DNA from: Mycobacterium sp. ACS4331
GTDB lineage: Bacteria > Actinomycetota > Actinomycetes > Mycobacteriales > Mycobacteriaceae
Length of the DNA: 64,000 nt
Direction: 5' to 3'
Assembly: GCF_001667265.1 (NCBI RefSeq)
Contig: NZ_LZHW01000075.1
Location: 22,487 to 86,486, forward strand
Shown here: in pieces, positions 8,288-16,415 of the stretch
How the letters are laid out: every line of letters begins with the position of its first letter
Numbering within the stretch: the first letter of the stretch is position 1
Translations under genes and position numbers: made by a program
The notes under the pieces: model-generated
What the model was told of the DNA's origin: nothing
Databases searched by the model: none
What the model saw: the letters and a program-made list of their open reading frames with translations, nothing else

Positions 8288-9553
8288 TCAGTCAGGTGCC
8301 AGGAAGGCCCGCAGCGCGGCCGTGTACGTCACGACGTCATGGGCGCCCATCAACTCGCGCGCGGAGTGCATGGCCAGCTGCGGCGCCCCCACGTCCACCG
8401 TGGGAATCCCGGTCCGCGCCGAGGTCATGGGCCCGATGGTCGATCCGCAGGGAAGGTCGGCGCGGTGTTCGTAACGCTGCAGCGGCACACCGGCCTGACG
8501 GCACGCCAACTCGAAGGCCGCGGCCGTCCGACCGTCGGTGGCGTAGCGCAGGTTGGGCTGCACCTTGAGCACTGGGCCGCCGTTGACCTCGATGAGATGG
8601 CCGGGCTCATGCCGGTCCGGGTAGTTGGGATGCGTGGCGTGGGCCATGTCGCCGGAGGCCACCATCGACCCCGCGACACGCCGCAGGAAGTCCTCGCGGC
8701 TGCCGCCGGCGGCCAGCACGATGCGCTCCAGCGTCGTGATCAGCAGGTCCGACTGAGCCCCGTGGCCAGACGTCGACCCCACCTCCTCGTGGTCGAACAG
8801 CGCCAGCACCGGCACGTGCTCGCCGGCGGGCGCGTCCAGCAGGGCCCGCAGCCCCGCGTAGCAGGTGGCCTGGTTGTCCAGCCGGGGTGCGCTGACGAAC
8901 TCCGAGTCCGGCCCCCACACCGCCGACGCTGTCAGGTCGTGCGTCATCAGGTCGAAGCCCAGGACGTCGTCGGCGTCGACCCCGGCGGCCGCGGCGACCA
9001 GGCCCAGGAAGGATCCGGAGGAGCCGGGCCGCTCCCCGGCCGCCCACACCGCGTTGACGTGGCGCTGCGGGTCCAGCTTGACCCCCGCGCGGTCTTCGGA
9101 CAGATGGATGGCCAGCTGAGGCACACGCAGCACCGGTTCGTCGATGCAGACCAGCGAGTGCCGCAGTCCGGACCCGGACCGCACCGACAGCCGTCCGCTG
9201 ATCCCCAACTCGCGGTCCAGCCAGGAGTTCAGCCAGGCTCCGCCGTAGGGCTGCAGCGCCACCACCTGCCATCCCGCCACCGCGCGGTCGGGGTGCTGCT
9301 TGACCCGCAGATTGGGGCTGTCGGTGTGCCCGCCGACGATGCGGAACGGCCCGCCGGGGGCGCCGCTGCTGTCCCACGCCACCAGCGATCCGGCGCGCAC
9401 CGTGAAGAACCGGCCCGCGTCCGGCCAGGCGTCGGTCTCCTCGAGTTCGACGTACCCGGCGTCGGTCAGCGCCGCGGCGACCGTGCGGCAGACGTGAAAC
9501 GGCGACGGCGAGGCGTCGATGAACTCGCAGAGACCCGAGGCGCTGGCGGACAT
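8288..9553 (-). CDS. pepC: M18-family aspartyl aminopeptidase PepC
   Basis: This is a cytosolic zinc aminopeptidase of about 421 residues that removes N-terminal acidic or neutral residues from peptides. Family blocks seen are FIDASPSPFHVC at the N-terminus, RIVGGHTDSPNLRVK (first zinc His-Thr-Asp), ALFDHEEVGSTSGHGAQS (Glu-Glu catalytic/metal region) and SGDMAHATHPNYPDRHEP near the end. I chose the ATG at 9553; an ATG at 9562 is nearer to the AGGAG ribosome site and is a real alternative. The gene is the reversed counterpart of Rv0800 and is divergent from the encapsulin operon. Confidence 0.93.
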   Translation of the reverse strand: MSASASGLCEFIDASPSPFHVCRTVAAALTDAGYVELEETDAWPDAGRFFTVRAGSLVAWDSSGAPGGPFRIVGGHTDSPNLRVKQHPDRAVAGWQVVALQPYGGAWLNSWLDRELGISGRLSVRSGSGLRHSLVCIDEPVLRVPQLAIHLSEDRAGVKLDPQRHVNAVWAAGERPGSSGSFLGLVAAAAGVDADDVLGFDLMTHDLTASAVWGPDSEFVSAPRLDNQATCYAGLRALLDAPAGEHVPVLALFDHEEVGSTSGHGAQSDLLITTLERIVLAAGGSREDFLRRVAGSMVASGDMAHATHPNYPDRHEPGHLIEVNGGPVLKVQPNLRYATDGRTAAAFELACRQAGVPLQRYEHRADLPCGSTIGPMTSARTGIPTVDVGAPQLAMHSARELMGAHDVVTYTAALRAFLAPD

Positions 9554-9597
9554 GGCGTCCATTCTCTCCTGCGGCCACCGCTGGGCCGGTGTCCGCC

Positions 9598-9643
9598 GTC
9601 CGGAACTGCGTGGTTTTCGGCCGATCTGCAGGCATTTCCGCAC
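9598..9643. repeat. 46-bp palindromic element, copy A (12-22-12)
   Basis: Arms GTCCGGAACTGC and GCATTTCCGCAC (10 of 12 paired) flank a 22-base spacer. The same layout with related arms occurs at 17638-17683 and 39106-39151. It lies in the divergent pepC/DyP promoter region, so it is unlikely to be only a terminator. Confidence 0.65.
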
Positions 9644-9674
9644 ATTCGGGCCGGTGTGGAGGGCCTAGTGCCGC

Positions 9675-9680
9675 TAATGT
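9675..9680 (+). promoter_or_regulatory. -10 box of the DyP-encapsulin operon (leaderless promoter)
   Basis: TAATGT matches TAnnnT and is followed after exactly six bases (CGACCC) by the GTG start at 9687, the expected geometry for a leaderless mycobacterial transcript. Confidence 0.6.
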
Positions 9681-9686
9681 CGACCC

Positions 9687-10742
9687 GTGGCCACCGGCAG
9701 ACCCCAACCGATCCTCACGCCACTGACCCCCGCCGCGATATTTCTCGTCGCCACCATCGACGACGGGGACGACGCCGCGGCGCGGGTGCACGACGCGCTG
9801 ACCGGGCTCTCCGGCCTGGTGCGCGCTGTCGGGTTCCGCACTCCGCAGGCGCACCTGAATGTGGTGGCGGGCATCGGTTCTGCGGCCTGGGACCGGTTGT
9901 TCGCCGGACCGCGACCGGCCAAACTGCATCCCTTCGTCCCGCTGGACGGCGGTCGCCACCGGGCCCCCTCCACGCCGGGAGACCTGCTGTTCCACATCCG
10001 CGCCGAATCCATGGACGTCTGTTACGAACTGGGCGGAAGGGTGCTCGGTGCCATGTCCGGTGCCGTCACCGTGGTCGACGAGGTGCACGGGTTCAAGTTC
10101 TACGAGCAGCGCGATCTGCTCGGCTTCGTCGACGGGACCGAGAACCCGGACGGACCCGACGCCGTCGAAGCCGTCCAGATCGGCGAGGGACACCCGGATT
10201 TCGCCGACTTCCCCGGGGGAAGTTATGTGCATGTGCAGCGCTACACCCACGACATGACGGCATGGAACGCGCTCAGCGTCACCGAACAGGAACTGGTGAT
10301 CGGCCGGACCAAACTCGAGGACATCGAACTCGACGACGCGGTCAAACCGGCCAATTCCCATGTGGCCCTCAACACCCTGGTCGACGAGGACGGCAACGAT
10401 CTCGACATCGTGCGGGCCAACATGCCGTTCGGCACGCTCGGCGACGGCGAATCCGGGACGTATTACATCGCCTACTCCGCTGACCCGGATGTCACCGAGA
10501 AGATGCTGCGCAACATGTTCATCGGCGACCCGCCGGGCAACACCGACCGCATCCTGGACTTCTCGACGGCCAAGACCGGCGGCATGTTCTTCGTCCCCAC
10601 GATCGACTTCCTCGACGACCCCCCTCCACTGCCGGATGCGGCGGCGACCGCCCCGGAGGAGGACGAGGATTCCGCACCCCGGACATCTCCCCGCCACGAC
10701 GGCTCGTTGGCGATCGGCAGCCTGAAAGGACAACGTCAATGA
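9687..10742 (+). CDS. dyp: DyP-type heme peroxidase, encapsulin cargo
   Basis: The 351-residue dye-decolorizing peroxidase uses H2O2 to oxidise bulky substrates. The distal motif GFVDGTENPDGPD (Asp near 149) and the HVQRYTHDM segment with the likely proximal histidine near 188 are present. The C-terminal tail after about residue 310 is acidic, proline-rich and flexible. It ends in DGSLAIGSLKG, which matches the encapsulin cargo-loading peptide. The protein is therefore expected to be packed inside the shell encoded next door. Its TGA overlaps the encapsulin ATG (ATGA), so translation is coupled. A leaderless -10 box precedes the GTG start. Confidence 0.95.
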   Translation: MATGRPQPILTPLTPAAIFLVATIDDGDDAAARVHDALTGLSGLVRAVGFRTPQAHLNVVAGIGSAAWDRLFAGPRPAKLHPFVPLDGGRHRAPSTPGDLLFHIRAESMDVCYELGGRVLGAMSGAVTVVDEVHGFKFYEQRDLLGFVDGTENPDGPDAVEAVQIGEGHPDFADFPGGSYVHVQRYTHDMTAWNALSVTEQELVIGRTKLEDIELDDAVKPANSHVALNTLVDEDGNDLDIVRANMPFGTLGDGESGTYYIAYSADPDVTEKMLRNMFIGDPPGNTDRILDFSTAKTGGMFFVPTIDFLDDPPPLPDAAATAPEEDEDSAPRTSPRHDGSLAIGSLKGQRQ

Positions 10743-11536
10743 ACAACCTGTACCGCGAACTGGCGCCGGTCACCGATGCGGCGTGGGCCGAGATCGAGTT
10801 GGAGGCGACCCGGACGTTCAAGCGTCACGTGGCGGGCCGTCGGGTGGTCGACGTCAGCGAACCCGGCGGCCCCGTGACCGCCGGCATCAGCACAGGCCAC
10901 CTGCTCGACGTCGCCTCGCCGTCCGACGGGGTGGTCGCACACCTGCGGGAGGCACGGCCGCTGGTGCGGCTGCGGGTTCCGTTCACCGTCAAGCGGATCG
11001 ACATCGACGATGTCGAGCGCGGATCGCAGGACTCGGACTGGGATCCGGTCAAGGAAGCCGCGAAGAAGTTGGCGTTCGTCGAGGATCGCGCGATCTTCGA
11101 AGGCTACGAGGCCGCGTCGATCGGCGGCATCCGCAAGTGCAGTTCCAACCCCGCCCTGGCGATCCCCGAGGACCCGCGCGAGATCCCCGACGTCATCGCC
11201 CAGGCCCTGAGCGAACTTCGGCTGGCCGGTGTCGACGGGCCGTATTCGGTGCTGCTGTCGGCCGACATCTACACGCAGGTCAGTGAGACCACCGCGCACG
11301 GTTATCCGATCCGCGAGCACATCAACAGGCTGGTCGACGGGGACATCATCTGGGCGCCGGCAATCGACGGTGCATTCGTGTTGTCCACCCGCGGTGGGGA
11401 TTTCGACCTTCAACTGGGCACCGACGTCAGCATCGGCTACCTGTCGCACGACGCCGAGACGGTGCAGCTGTACCTGGAGGAGACGTTGACGTTCCTGTGC
11501 TACACCGCCGAGGCGTCGGTGGCGCTGAGCCCCTAG
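10739..11536 (+). CDS. enc: Type 1 encapsulin shell protein (Cfp29-like)
   Basis: This 265-residue HK97-fold shell protomer (counterpart of Rv0798c/Cfp29) assembles into an icosahedral nanocompartment that encloses DyP. Recognised blocks are MNNLYRELAPVTDAAW at the N-terminus, GRRVVDVSEPGGP, the E-loop-like IDDVERGSQDSDW and the C-terminal GYLSHDAETVQLYLEETLTF. Family-typical length, a coupled start within the DyP stop codon, and the cargo peptide on DyP together support a two-gene encapsulin operon. It ends in a CTAG that also supplies the stop of the convergent tautomerase gene. Confidence 0.96.
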   Translation: MNNLYRELAPVTDAAWAEIELEATRTFKRHVAGRRVVDVSEPGGPVTAGISTGHLLDVASPSDGVVAHLREARPLVRLRVPFTVKRIDIDDVERGSQDSDWDPVKEAAKKLAFVEDRAIFEGYEAASIGGIRKCSSNPALAIPEDPREIPDVIAQALSELRLAGVDGPYSVLLSADIYTQVSETTAHGYPIREHINRLVDGDIIWAPAIDGAFVLSTRGGDFDLQLGTDVSIGYLSHDAETVQLYLEETLTFLCYTAEASVALSP

Positions 11537-11958
11537 TAGGGGCTGGCGGCGTTCTCCCTCACCCACCGCTGCTCGGCCTCCGAGCGCGCCGGCGGCGGGA
11601 TCAGTCCGTTGATCATCCAGAGGTCCTCACTGGTCTCGTCGATGTGGAACTCCGAGTGCAGGCCCGGATGCCGGCTCAGGTACGGATCCAGGATCGTGTT
11701 GACCCAGTGCGCGATTCGGTGCCTATGGGCCCGGTCGGCGGCATGGCGCGCGATGTGGTCGATCACCACGCGGACTCCCGCCAGCGGTGCGACGCCACCG
11801 ACATACATGTCGCCGTGTGGGATCTCGTTGAAGACCGTCACGACGTAGAACCGCGGCAGTCCCGCCTCGGCGTAGCGGTCGGTGATGCGTTCAGACAGCT
11901 CCTTCTTGTCGGCGTCGGTGAAGACACCCGGGGTGTGGTGGATGGTCCACAGCGGCAT
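11533..11958 (-). CDS. Tautomerase-superfamily protein (cis-CaaD-like)
   Basis: The 141-residue protein begins MPLWTIHHTPG, so removal of Met leaves the N-terminal catalytic proline typical of the 4-oxalocrotonate tautomerase superfamily. The length and the later block GDMYVGGV fit the longer cis-3-chloroacrylic acid dehalogenase-like group rather than the 60-residue 4-OT type. It lies 16 bp downstream of an SDR gene and is probably co-transcribed from the HxlR-controlled promoter. The real substrate is unknown; many such proteins only keep promiscuous tautomerase or dehalogenase activity. Confidence 0.8.
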   Translation of the reverse strand: MPLWTIHHTPGVFTDADKKELSERITDRYAEAGLPRFYVVTVFNEIPHGDMYVGGVAPLAGVRVVIDHIARHAADRAHRHRIAHWVNTILDPYLSRHPGLHSEFHIDETSEDLWMINGLIPPPARSEAEQRWVRENAASPY

Positions 11959-11974
11959 GACAGGTCTCCTCGGG

Positions 11975-12676
11975 TCAGTGGGACAGGGTGAAGGTCAGGT
12001 TCTCGACGGGCCCGGACAGAGCCGCCTTCGCCTGCGCGGTGGCGTCGTCGGTGAGCACCTCGTTTGCGCCGGCCTCCAGGGCGTCCAGGATGCGCCGCGC
12101 GACCTCGGCGGGAGCGGTCTTGGGCAGTGGGATCGCCGAGACCATGTCGGTGTCGATGAAACCCGCGTGCACACCGAGCACCTGGGTGTGCTGGCCGGCG
12201 AGTTCGGCACGCAGCGAGTTGGTGACCGACCAGATCGCCGCCTTGGACGCGCCGTAGGCGCCGCTGCCGCCCAGCCAGGACAGCACCGAGTGCACGTTGA
12301 CGACGGCGCCGCCCCCGCGGCCGGCCAGGATGGGCGCGAAGGCACGGGTGACTCGCAGCGGCCCGAACACGTTGACGTCGAATGTGGTTGCCACATCGGC
12401 CATGTCCGCGGTCAGCAGTCCGCCCGGAAGCAGCACGCCCGCGTTGTTGATCACGATGTCGGCATCGGGGGCGGCGGCGGCCAGTTCCGCGACGGACCGC
12501 TCCGAGGTGACCTCGAGTCGGTGGGTGACCACCCGCGGCCTCTCGTCGGCGAACTCCTCCCGCGCCGTGGAGTACACCCTGCGCGCGCCGCGGTGCAGCA
12601 GTTCGTCGACGATCGCGGCGCCCAGTCCGCGCCGCCCTCCGGTCACCACCACCACACTGCCTTCGACAGCCACCAT
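11975..12676 (-). CDS. Short-chain dehydrogenase/reductase (SDR)
   Basis: This is a 233-residue classical SDR. The nucleotide-binding TGGRRGLG near residue 12, NNAG, and the catalytic set with Ser in HSVLSWLG followed by YGASK are all present. It is likely cytosolic and NADP(H)-dependent, judging by the basic residues in the glycine loop. It faces an HxlR-type regulator gene over two palindromic operators and heads a two-gene operon with the tautomerase. The pair probably detoxifies a reactive carbonyl or unsaturated acid; the inducer is unknown. Confidence 0.85.
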   Translation of the reverse strand: MVAVEGSVVVVTGGRRGLGAAIVDELLHRGARRVYSTAREEFADERPRVVTHRLEVTSERSVAELAAAAPDADIVINNAGVLLPGGLLTADMADVATTFDVNVFGPLRVTRAFAPILAGRGGGAVVNVHSVLSWLGGSGAYGASKAAIWSVTNSLRAELAGQHTQVLGVHAGFIDTDMVSAIPLPKTAPAEVARRILDALEAGANEVLTDDATAQAKAALSGPVENLTFTLSH

Positions 12677-12690
12677 GACCCCGCTCCCAT

Positions 12691-12714
12691 CTGAGTAATG
12701 ATTACGTTAGTCAG
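12691..12714. promoter_or_regulatory. Operator O1 in the SDR/HxlR divergent promoter
   Basis: Imperfect 24-bp palindrome, outer arms CTGAGTAATG and CGTTAGTCAG. It resembles O2 at 12735-12758, centre-to-centre distance 44 bp (about four helical turns). It lies just upstream of the SDR start codon. Confidence 0.6.
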
Positions 12715-12734
12715 ATCAGGCTAAGCGCATCCAC

Positions 12735-12758
12735 CTGACTAATGCAAGCGTTAGTTAA
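12735..12758. promoter_or_regulatory. Operator O2 in the SDR/HxlR divergent promoter
   Basis: Palindrome with core ACTAATGC / GCGTTAGT, sharing the TAATG...GTTAG half-sites with O1. It abuts the ribosome site of the HxlR gene, so autorepression is likely. Confidence 0.6.
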
Positions 12759-12773
12759 ACTGGAGTGATGGCC

Positions 12774-13268
12774 ATGACCTTCGAGAAGCGTCTGCAGGAC
12801 CGCACCCGGTGGCGCACCGACGCCTGTTCGGCCGCGAAGGTGCTCGACCTGCTGAGCACCAAGACGGCCTTCCTGGTGGTGCGGGAGTGTCTCTACGGAA
12901 CCAGGCGGTTCGAGGACTTCACCGAGCGGATCGGCGCGTCCGCGCCCGCGGTCTCGCGCGCACTCCGGCAACTCGAGGCGGCGGGAATCGTCGCCCGCAC
13001 GCCGTACCAGGAGCCCGGTGCCAGGGTTCGTGACGAGTATGTGCTGACTTCAGCGGGTGAGGAGCTGCTGCCGATCCTGCTCGCGCTCATCGAATGGGGC
13101 GACAAGCACCTGCAACCCGACGGCGGACCGCTGAGCTTCGTCGACGGCGACGGCCGCAGGGTGCGGGTGTGCGTGACATCGGAGGACCCCGAGGACGTCG
13201 AATCCGGCGACATCGAGATCCGGGCGAACCCGCGTCAGGCCGCCAGGACCGCGTCCAGCGCGGAGTAG
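12774..13268 (+). CDS. HxlR-family transcriptional regulator
   Basis: This is a 164-residue winged-helix regulator. The start CSAAKVLDLLSTKTAFLVVRE, followed by GTRRFEDFTERI and the recognition-helix segment SAPAVSRALRQLEAAGIV and wing, fits the HxlR/DUF24 family; the cysteine before the winged helix is typical of redox- or electrophile-sensing members. The ATG at 12774 has GGAG eight bases upstream; earlier in-frame GTG and ATG codons at 12765 and 12768 overlap that ribosome site. The gene faces the SDR-tautomerase operon over two palindromes and probably represses both directions. Its 3' end overlaps purQ by 34 bp in the convergent orientation. Confidence 0.85.
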   Translation: MTFEKRLQDRTRWRTDACSAAKVLDLLSTKTAFLVVRECLYGTRRFEDFTERIGASAPAVSRALRQLEAAGIVARTPYQEPGARVRDEYVLTSAGEELLPILLALIEWGDKHLQPDGGPLSFVDGDGRRVRVCVTSEDPEDVESGDIEIRANPRQAARTASSAE

Positions 13269-13906
13269 AAGATCCCCAGCCCGTCATCCGACGGTCCGGT
13301 CAGCGCTTCGGTGGCATGTTCGGGGTGCGGCATGAGGCCGACGACGCGGCCGTTGGCCGAACTGATGCCGGCGATGTCGCGCTGCGAACCGTTGAGGTTC
13401 TCCACGTAGCGGAACACCACGCGGCCCTCGCCTTCGAGTTCGTCGAGCACCGCATCGCTCGCGACGTAACGGCCCTCGCCCGACTTCAGCGGCACCAGAA
13501 TCTCGGCGCCGGGCTCGTATCGCGAACTCCAGGCCGTCGACGTCGCATCGACACGCAGCCACACATCGCGACAGATGAAGTGCAGACCGACATTTCGGGT
13601 CAGCGCCCCAGGCAGCAGGCCGGCCTCGCACAGAACTTGGAAACCGTTGCAGATGCCGAGCACCGGAAGTCCCCGCTGGGCCGCGGCCACCACTTCACCC
13701 ATCACGGGGGCGAACCGGGCGATCGCACCGGCCCGCAGGTAGTCGCCATAGGAGAACCCGCCGGGCACGATCACCGCATCGACGCCCTTGAGGTCGGCGT
13801 CGGCGTGCCACAGGCTCACCGACTCGGCGCCGACGGCCCGCGCCGCACGCGCGGCGTCGATGTCGTCCAGCGTGCCGGGGAATGTGATCACTCCGACGCG
13901 GGTCAC
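13235..13906 (-). CDS. purQ: FGAM synthase glutaminase subunit PurQ
   Basis: PurQ hydrolyses glutamine and channels ammonia to PurL. The 223-residue class I glutamine amidotransferase shows the nucleophile elbow GICNGFQ, the segment PGGFSYGDYLRAGAIAR and the catalytic His-Glu in MPHPEHA. The GTG start at 13906 overlaps the TGA of purS (GTGA), which is expected for stoichiometric subunits. Its end overlaps the convergent HxlR gene. purL is encoded about 6 kb away under its own promoter. Confidence 0.96.
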   Translation of the reverse strand: MTRVGVITFPGTLDDIDAARAARAVGAESVSLWHADADLKGVDAVIVPGGFSYGDYLRAGAIARFAPVMGEVVAAAQRGLPVLGICNGFQVLCEAGLLPGALTRNVGLHFICRDVWLRVDATSTAWSSRYEPGAEILVPLKSGEGRYVASDAVLDELEGEGRVVFRYVENLNGSQRDIAGISSANGRVVGLMPHPEHATEALTGPSDDGLGIFYSALDAVLAA

Positions 13907-14142
13907 TGCGCCTCCCGCGTGACCGTCCAGTCCTCGATGACCGTGTTGGCCAGCAGTGACTCGGCGATCTCGGCGAGCGTGTCGTCGTCGACGCTGTCGT
14001 CCACCTCGAGTTCGAAACGCTTGCCTTGGCGGACATCCGACACACCGTTGTGACCCAACCGGCCCAGCGCGCCGACGATCGCCTGTCCCTGCGGGTCGAG
14101 TATCTCGGCCTTGGGCATCACGTGCACAACCACCCGGGCCAC
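13903..14142 (-). CDS. purS: FGAM synthase structural subunit PurS
   Basis: This 79-residue protein bridges PurL and PurQ in the FGAM synthase complex. The sequence starts MARVVVHVMPKAEILDPQGQ and contains VSDVRQGKRFELEV, the typical two-strand pattern of PurS dimers. The GTG at 14142 has a well-placed AGGAG six bases upstream. Translation is coupled to purQ by a GTGA overlap. Confidence 0.95.
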   Translation of the reverse strand: MARVVVHVMPKAEILDPQGQAIVGALGRLGHNGVSDVRQGKRFELEVDDSVDDDTLAEIAESLLANTVIEDWTVTREAQ

Positions 14143-14181
14143 GCGCGACTCCTGTCGTTCCTTGTCAATGACGGGTCAACT

Positions 14182-14838
14182 CTACCCACACGACCCCAGG
14201 TAGGCCCCGCACAGCGCCGCCTCGAGCGCATCGAGCACACGGTCGTCGGACACCATGGGCCATTGCACATCGGGTCCGGGTGTGGTCCACAGCACAAGCT
14301 CGCTGACGCTGCTGTTGCTCGGATCGGCGATCAGGTACTGATGCACGACGTGGGGGCCGCTGATCACCGCGGCGAGCCGACCGTCGTCGGCGGTCGTGAG
14401 CGTCGGTGAGTACTGCGGCGCGCGGACCTGACACGACCGCAGCGCGGCCACGGCCGCGTCATGGACCTGCATCGCCCATGCGCCGCCCTGCGACGTGTCG
14501 CCGCGCCAATGCAGCACCTGTGCCTGCAGGTTCCAGCGACCGGGCGGGGAGGCGACCGTCGCCCGCGCGGCCACCGCGTACGCGCGGGGATCGTCACGAG
14601 GCGCGGGCGTCGCGCACAGCTCCTCGAATCTGAACCGTGGTGCGGCCACCGGCACGGCCACCGTGGCCGGTCGGGGCCACTGATGCGTGGCGTTCATCGG
14701 GATGGCCCAGGGCTCGACCCAGGCCGTCGCGGGGATGAGGTCGCATGTGGGCGGACAGGTCTGCGGGTCGGCGTTCGCCATCGGCGACGCCACGAGTCCG
14801 GCGCCCACCAGCACACCCGCAACCATCAGACGAAGCAC
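14182..14838 (-). CDS. Secreted hypothetical protein upstream of purSQ (Rv0787-region)
   Basis: The 218-residue protein has a signal peptide (LMVAGVLVGAGLVASPMANA, cleavage probably after ANA) and no further membrane segment. The mature part has several cysteines (CPPTC, ELCAT, SCQV, LCGAYLGSC) that could form disulfides outside the membrane. I do not recognise a catalytic motif. The GTG at 14838 is preceded by GGAGGGG four bases upstream. It lies 39 bp before purS on the same strand, so its promoter may also drive purSQ. Confidence 0.7.
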   Translation of the reverse strand: MLRLMVAGVLVGAGLVASPMANADPQTCPPTCDLIPATAWVEPWAIPMNATHQWPRPATVAVPVAAPRFRFEELCATPAPRDDPRAYAVAARATVASPPGRWNLQAQVLHWRGDTSQGGAWAMQVHDAAVAALRSCQVRAPQYSPTLTTADDGRLAAVISGPHVVHQYLIADPSNSSVSELVLWTTPGPDVQWPMVSDDRVLDALEAALCGAYLGSCG

Positions 14839-14882
14839 CAGGCCCCTCCCCCGCCCTCAGACACCGCTGCACAATCGTAGGC

Positions 14883-15521
14883 ATGGAACTGACCCATTTC
14901 GGGCATTCGTGCCTGCTGGCGAGCTTCGGCGACACCACAATCCTGTTCGACCCGGGCAACTTCTCCCACGGGTTCGAGGGCATCACGGACCTGTCGGCGA
15001 TCCTGATCACCCATCAGCACCCCGACCACGCCGACCCGGAACGCCTGCCGGCGCTCGTCGAGGCCAATCCGCAGGCCGCGCTGTACGCCGACCCGCAGAC
15101 GGCGGCGCAACTCGGCGGCAACTGGACGGCCGTCCACGTCGGTGACCGGCTGTCCGTCGGGAACCTCGACATCCGCGGCGTCGGTGGCCGCCACGCGGTG
15201 ATCCACCCGGAGATCCCCGTCATCGACAACATCTCCTACCTCGTCGGAGACGGCGAGCACCCCGCCCGGCTGATGCACCCCGGTGACGCGCTGTTCGTCC
15301 CCGGCGAACCAGTCGACGTGCTGGCCACCCCCGCCGCGGCGCCGTGGATGAAGATCTCCGAGGCCGTCGAGTTCCTGCGGGCCGTCGCACCCACCCACGC
15401 GGTGCCGATCCACCAGGGCATCATCGCGCCGGAGGCCCGTGGCATCTATTACGGACGCCTGTCGGAGATGACCGAGACCGACTTCCGAGTGCTGCCCGAG
15501 GAACAGTCGATTTCGCTCTAG
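14883..15521 (+). CDS. MBL-fold metal-dependent hydrolase
   Basis: The 212-residue metallo-beta-lactamase-fold protein carries the metal motif THQHPDHAD (HxHxDH) near residue 45 and further histidines in GGRHAVIHPEIP, LMHPGDALFVPG and PIHQGI. This resembles the UlaG-like/L-ascorbate-6-phosphate-lactonase-like branch often annotated only as metal-dependent hydrolase. Start: the ATG at 14883, seven bases after a CACAAT hexamer, which suggests a short or absent leader. It is divergent from the secreted protein gene. The physiological substrate is unknown. Confidence 0.82.
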   Translation: MELTHFGHSCLLASFGDTTILFDPGNFSHGFEGITDLSAILITHQHPDHADPERLPALVEANPQAALYADPQTAAQLGGNWTAVHVGDRLSVGNLDIRGVGGRHAVIHPEIPVIDNISYLVGDGEHPARLMHPGDALFVPGEPVDVLATPAAAPWMKISEAVEFLRAVAPTHAVPIHQGIIAPEARGIYYGRLSEMTETDFRVLPEEQSISL

Positions 15522-15544
15522 CGGCACCCGCGCCCCGCTAAAGT

Positions 15545-15558
15545 TGAGCGACCGCTCA
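15545..15558. promoter_or_regulatory. TetR-type inverted repeat upstream of the SDR-P450 operon
   Basis: Perfect arms TGAGCG and CGCTCA separated by AC, 21 bp before the SDR start. The geometry suits a TetR-family repressor; no adjacent regulator gene is present. Confidence 0.5.
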
Positions 15559-15578
15559 GCACGACGTTCGGAGGCGCA

Positions 15579-16415
15579 ATGGCGGGACGAGTCGACGGCA
15601 AGATCGCCCTGGTGACCGGGGCCGCCCGAGGGCAGGGCCGCAGTCACGCGGTCCGCCTGGCGCAGGAGGGCGCCGACATCATCGCGGTCGACATCTGCCG
15701 CGGTTTCCCGGATTCCACGGCACCGGCCGCCACGATCGAGGACCTGGCCGAAACCGCGGGCCTGATCAAGGATCTGGGCCGGCGCGTTGTCACCGCTGAA
15801 GTTGACGTTCGCGACTTCGACGCGCTGGCGGACGCGGTCGGCAGCGGCGTCGAGCAGTTGGGCGGGCTCGACATCGTGGTCGCCAACGCGGGCATCGGCA
15901 CCACCGGGGTCAAACTGCACAAGATGGAGGAACCGCGGTGGCAGGAGACCGTCGACGTCAACCTCACAGGCGTCTGGAAGACCGCTAAGGCCGCGATCCC
16001 GCACCTCATCGCCGGCGGTCGCGGCGGGTCGATCATCATCACCAGTTCGGTCGGCGGCACCAAGGCCTACCCGCAGGTCGGCCACTACGTCGCGGCCAAG
16101 CACGGTGTCGTCGGGATCATGCGCACGCTGGCCGTCGAACTCGGGCAGCACATGATCCGGGTCAACACCGTGCACCCCACCCACGTCAACACGCCACTGC
16201 TGATGAACGAGGAGACCTACCGCCTGTTCCGGCCCGACCTGGAGAACCCCGGCCCAGACGACCTCGCACCCATCTGCCAGTCATTCCACGTCATGCCGAT
16301 CCCGTGGGTGCAACCCGTGGACATCAGCAACGCCGTGCTGTTCCTGGCCTCTGACGAGGCCCGGTACGTCACCGGCGTGACTCTGCCGATCGACGCCGGA
16401 AGCCTGCTGAAATGA
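15579..16415 (+). CDS. Mycofactocin-coupled SDR family oxidoreductase
   Basis: The 278-residue SDR has VTGAARGQGRSHAVRLAQEG, NAG in VVANAGIG, and the catalytic SSVGGTKAYPQVGHYVAAKHG region (Ser, Tyr, Lys). The ARGQGRSHA loop and the insert with VDICRGF and the DLAETAGLIKDLGRR segment mark the subgroup that keeps NAD tightly bound and passes electrons to mycofactocin. It overlaps the following P450 gene by four bases (ATGA), so the two probably act in sequence on an alcohol: P450 hydroxylation and mycofactocin-linked oxidation. GGAGG lies four bases before the ATG. Confidence 0.9.
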   Translation: MAGRVDGKIALVTGAARGQGRSHAVRLAQEGADIIAVDICRGFPDSTAPAATIEDLAETAGLIKDLGRRVVTAEVDVRDFDALADAVGSGVEQLGGLDIVVANAGIGTTGVKLHKMEEPRWQETVDVNLTGVWKTAKAAIPHLIAGGRGGSIIITSSVGGTKAYPQVGHYVAAKHGVVGIMRTLAVELGQHMIRVNTVHPTHVNTPLLMNEETYRLFRPDLENPGPDDLAPICQSFHVMPIPWVQPVDISNAVLFLASDEARYVTGVTLPIDAGSLLK

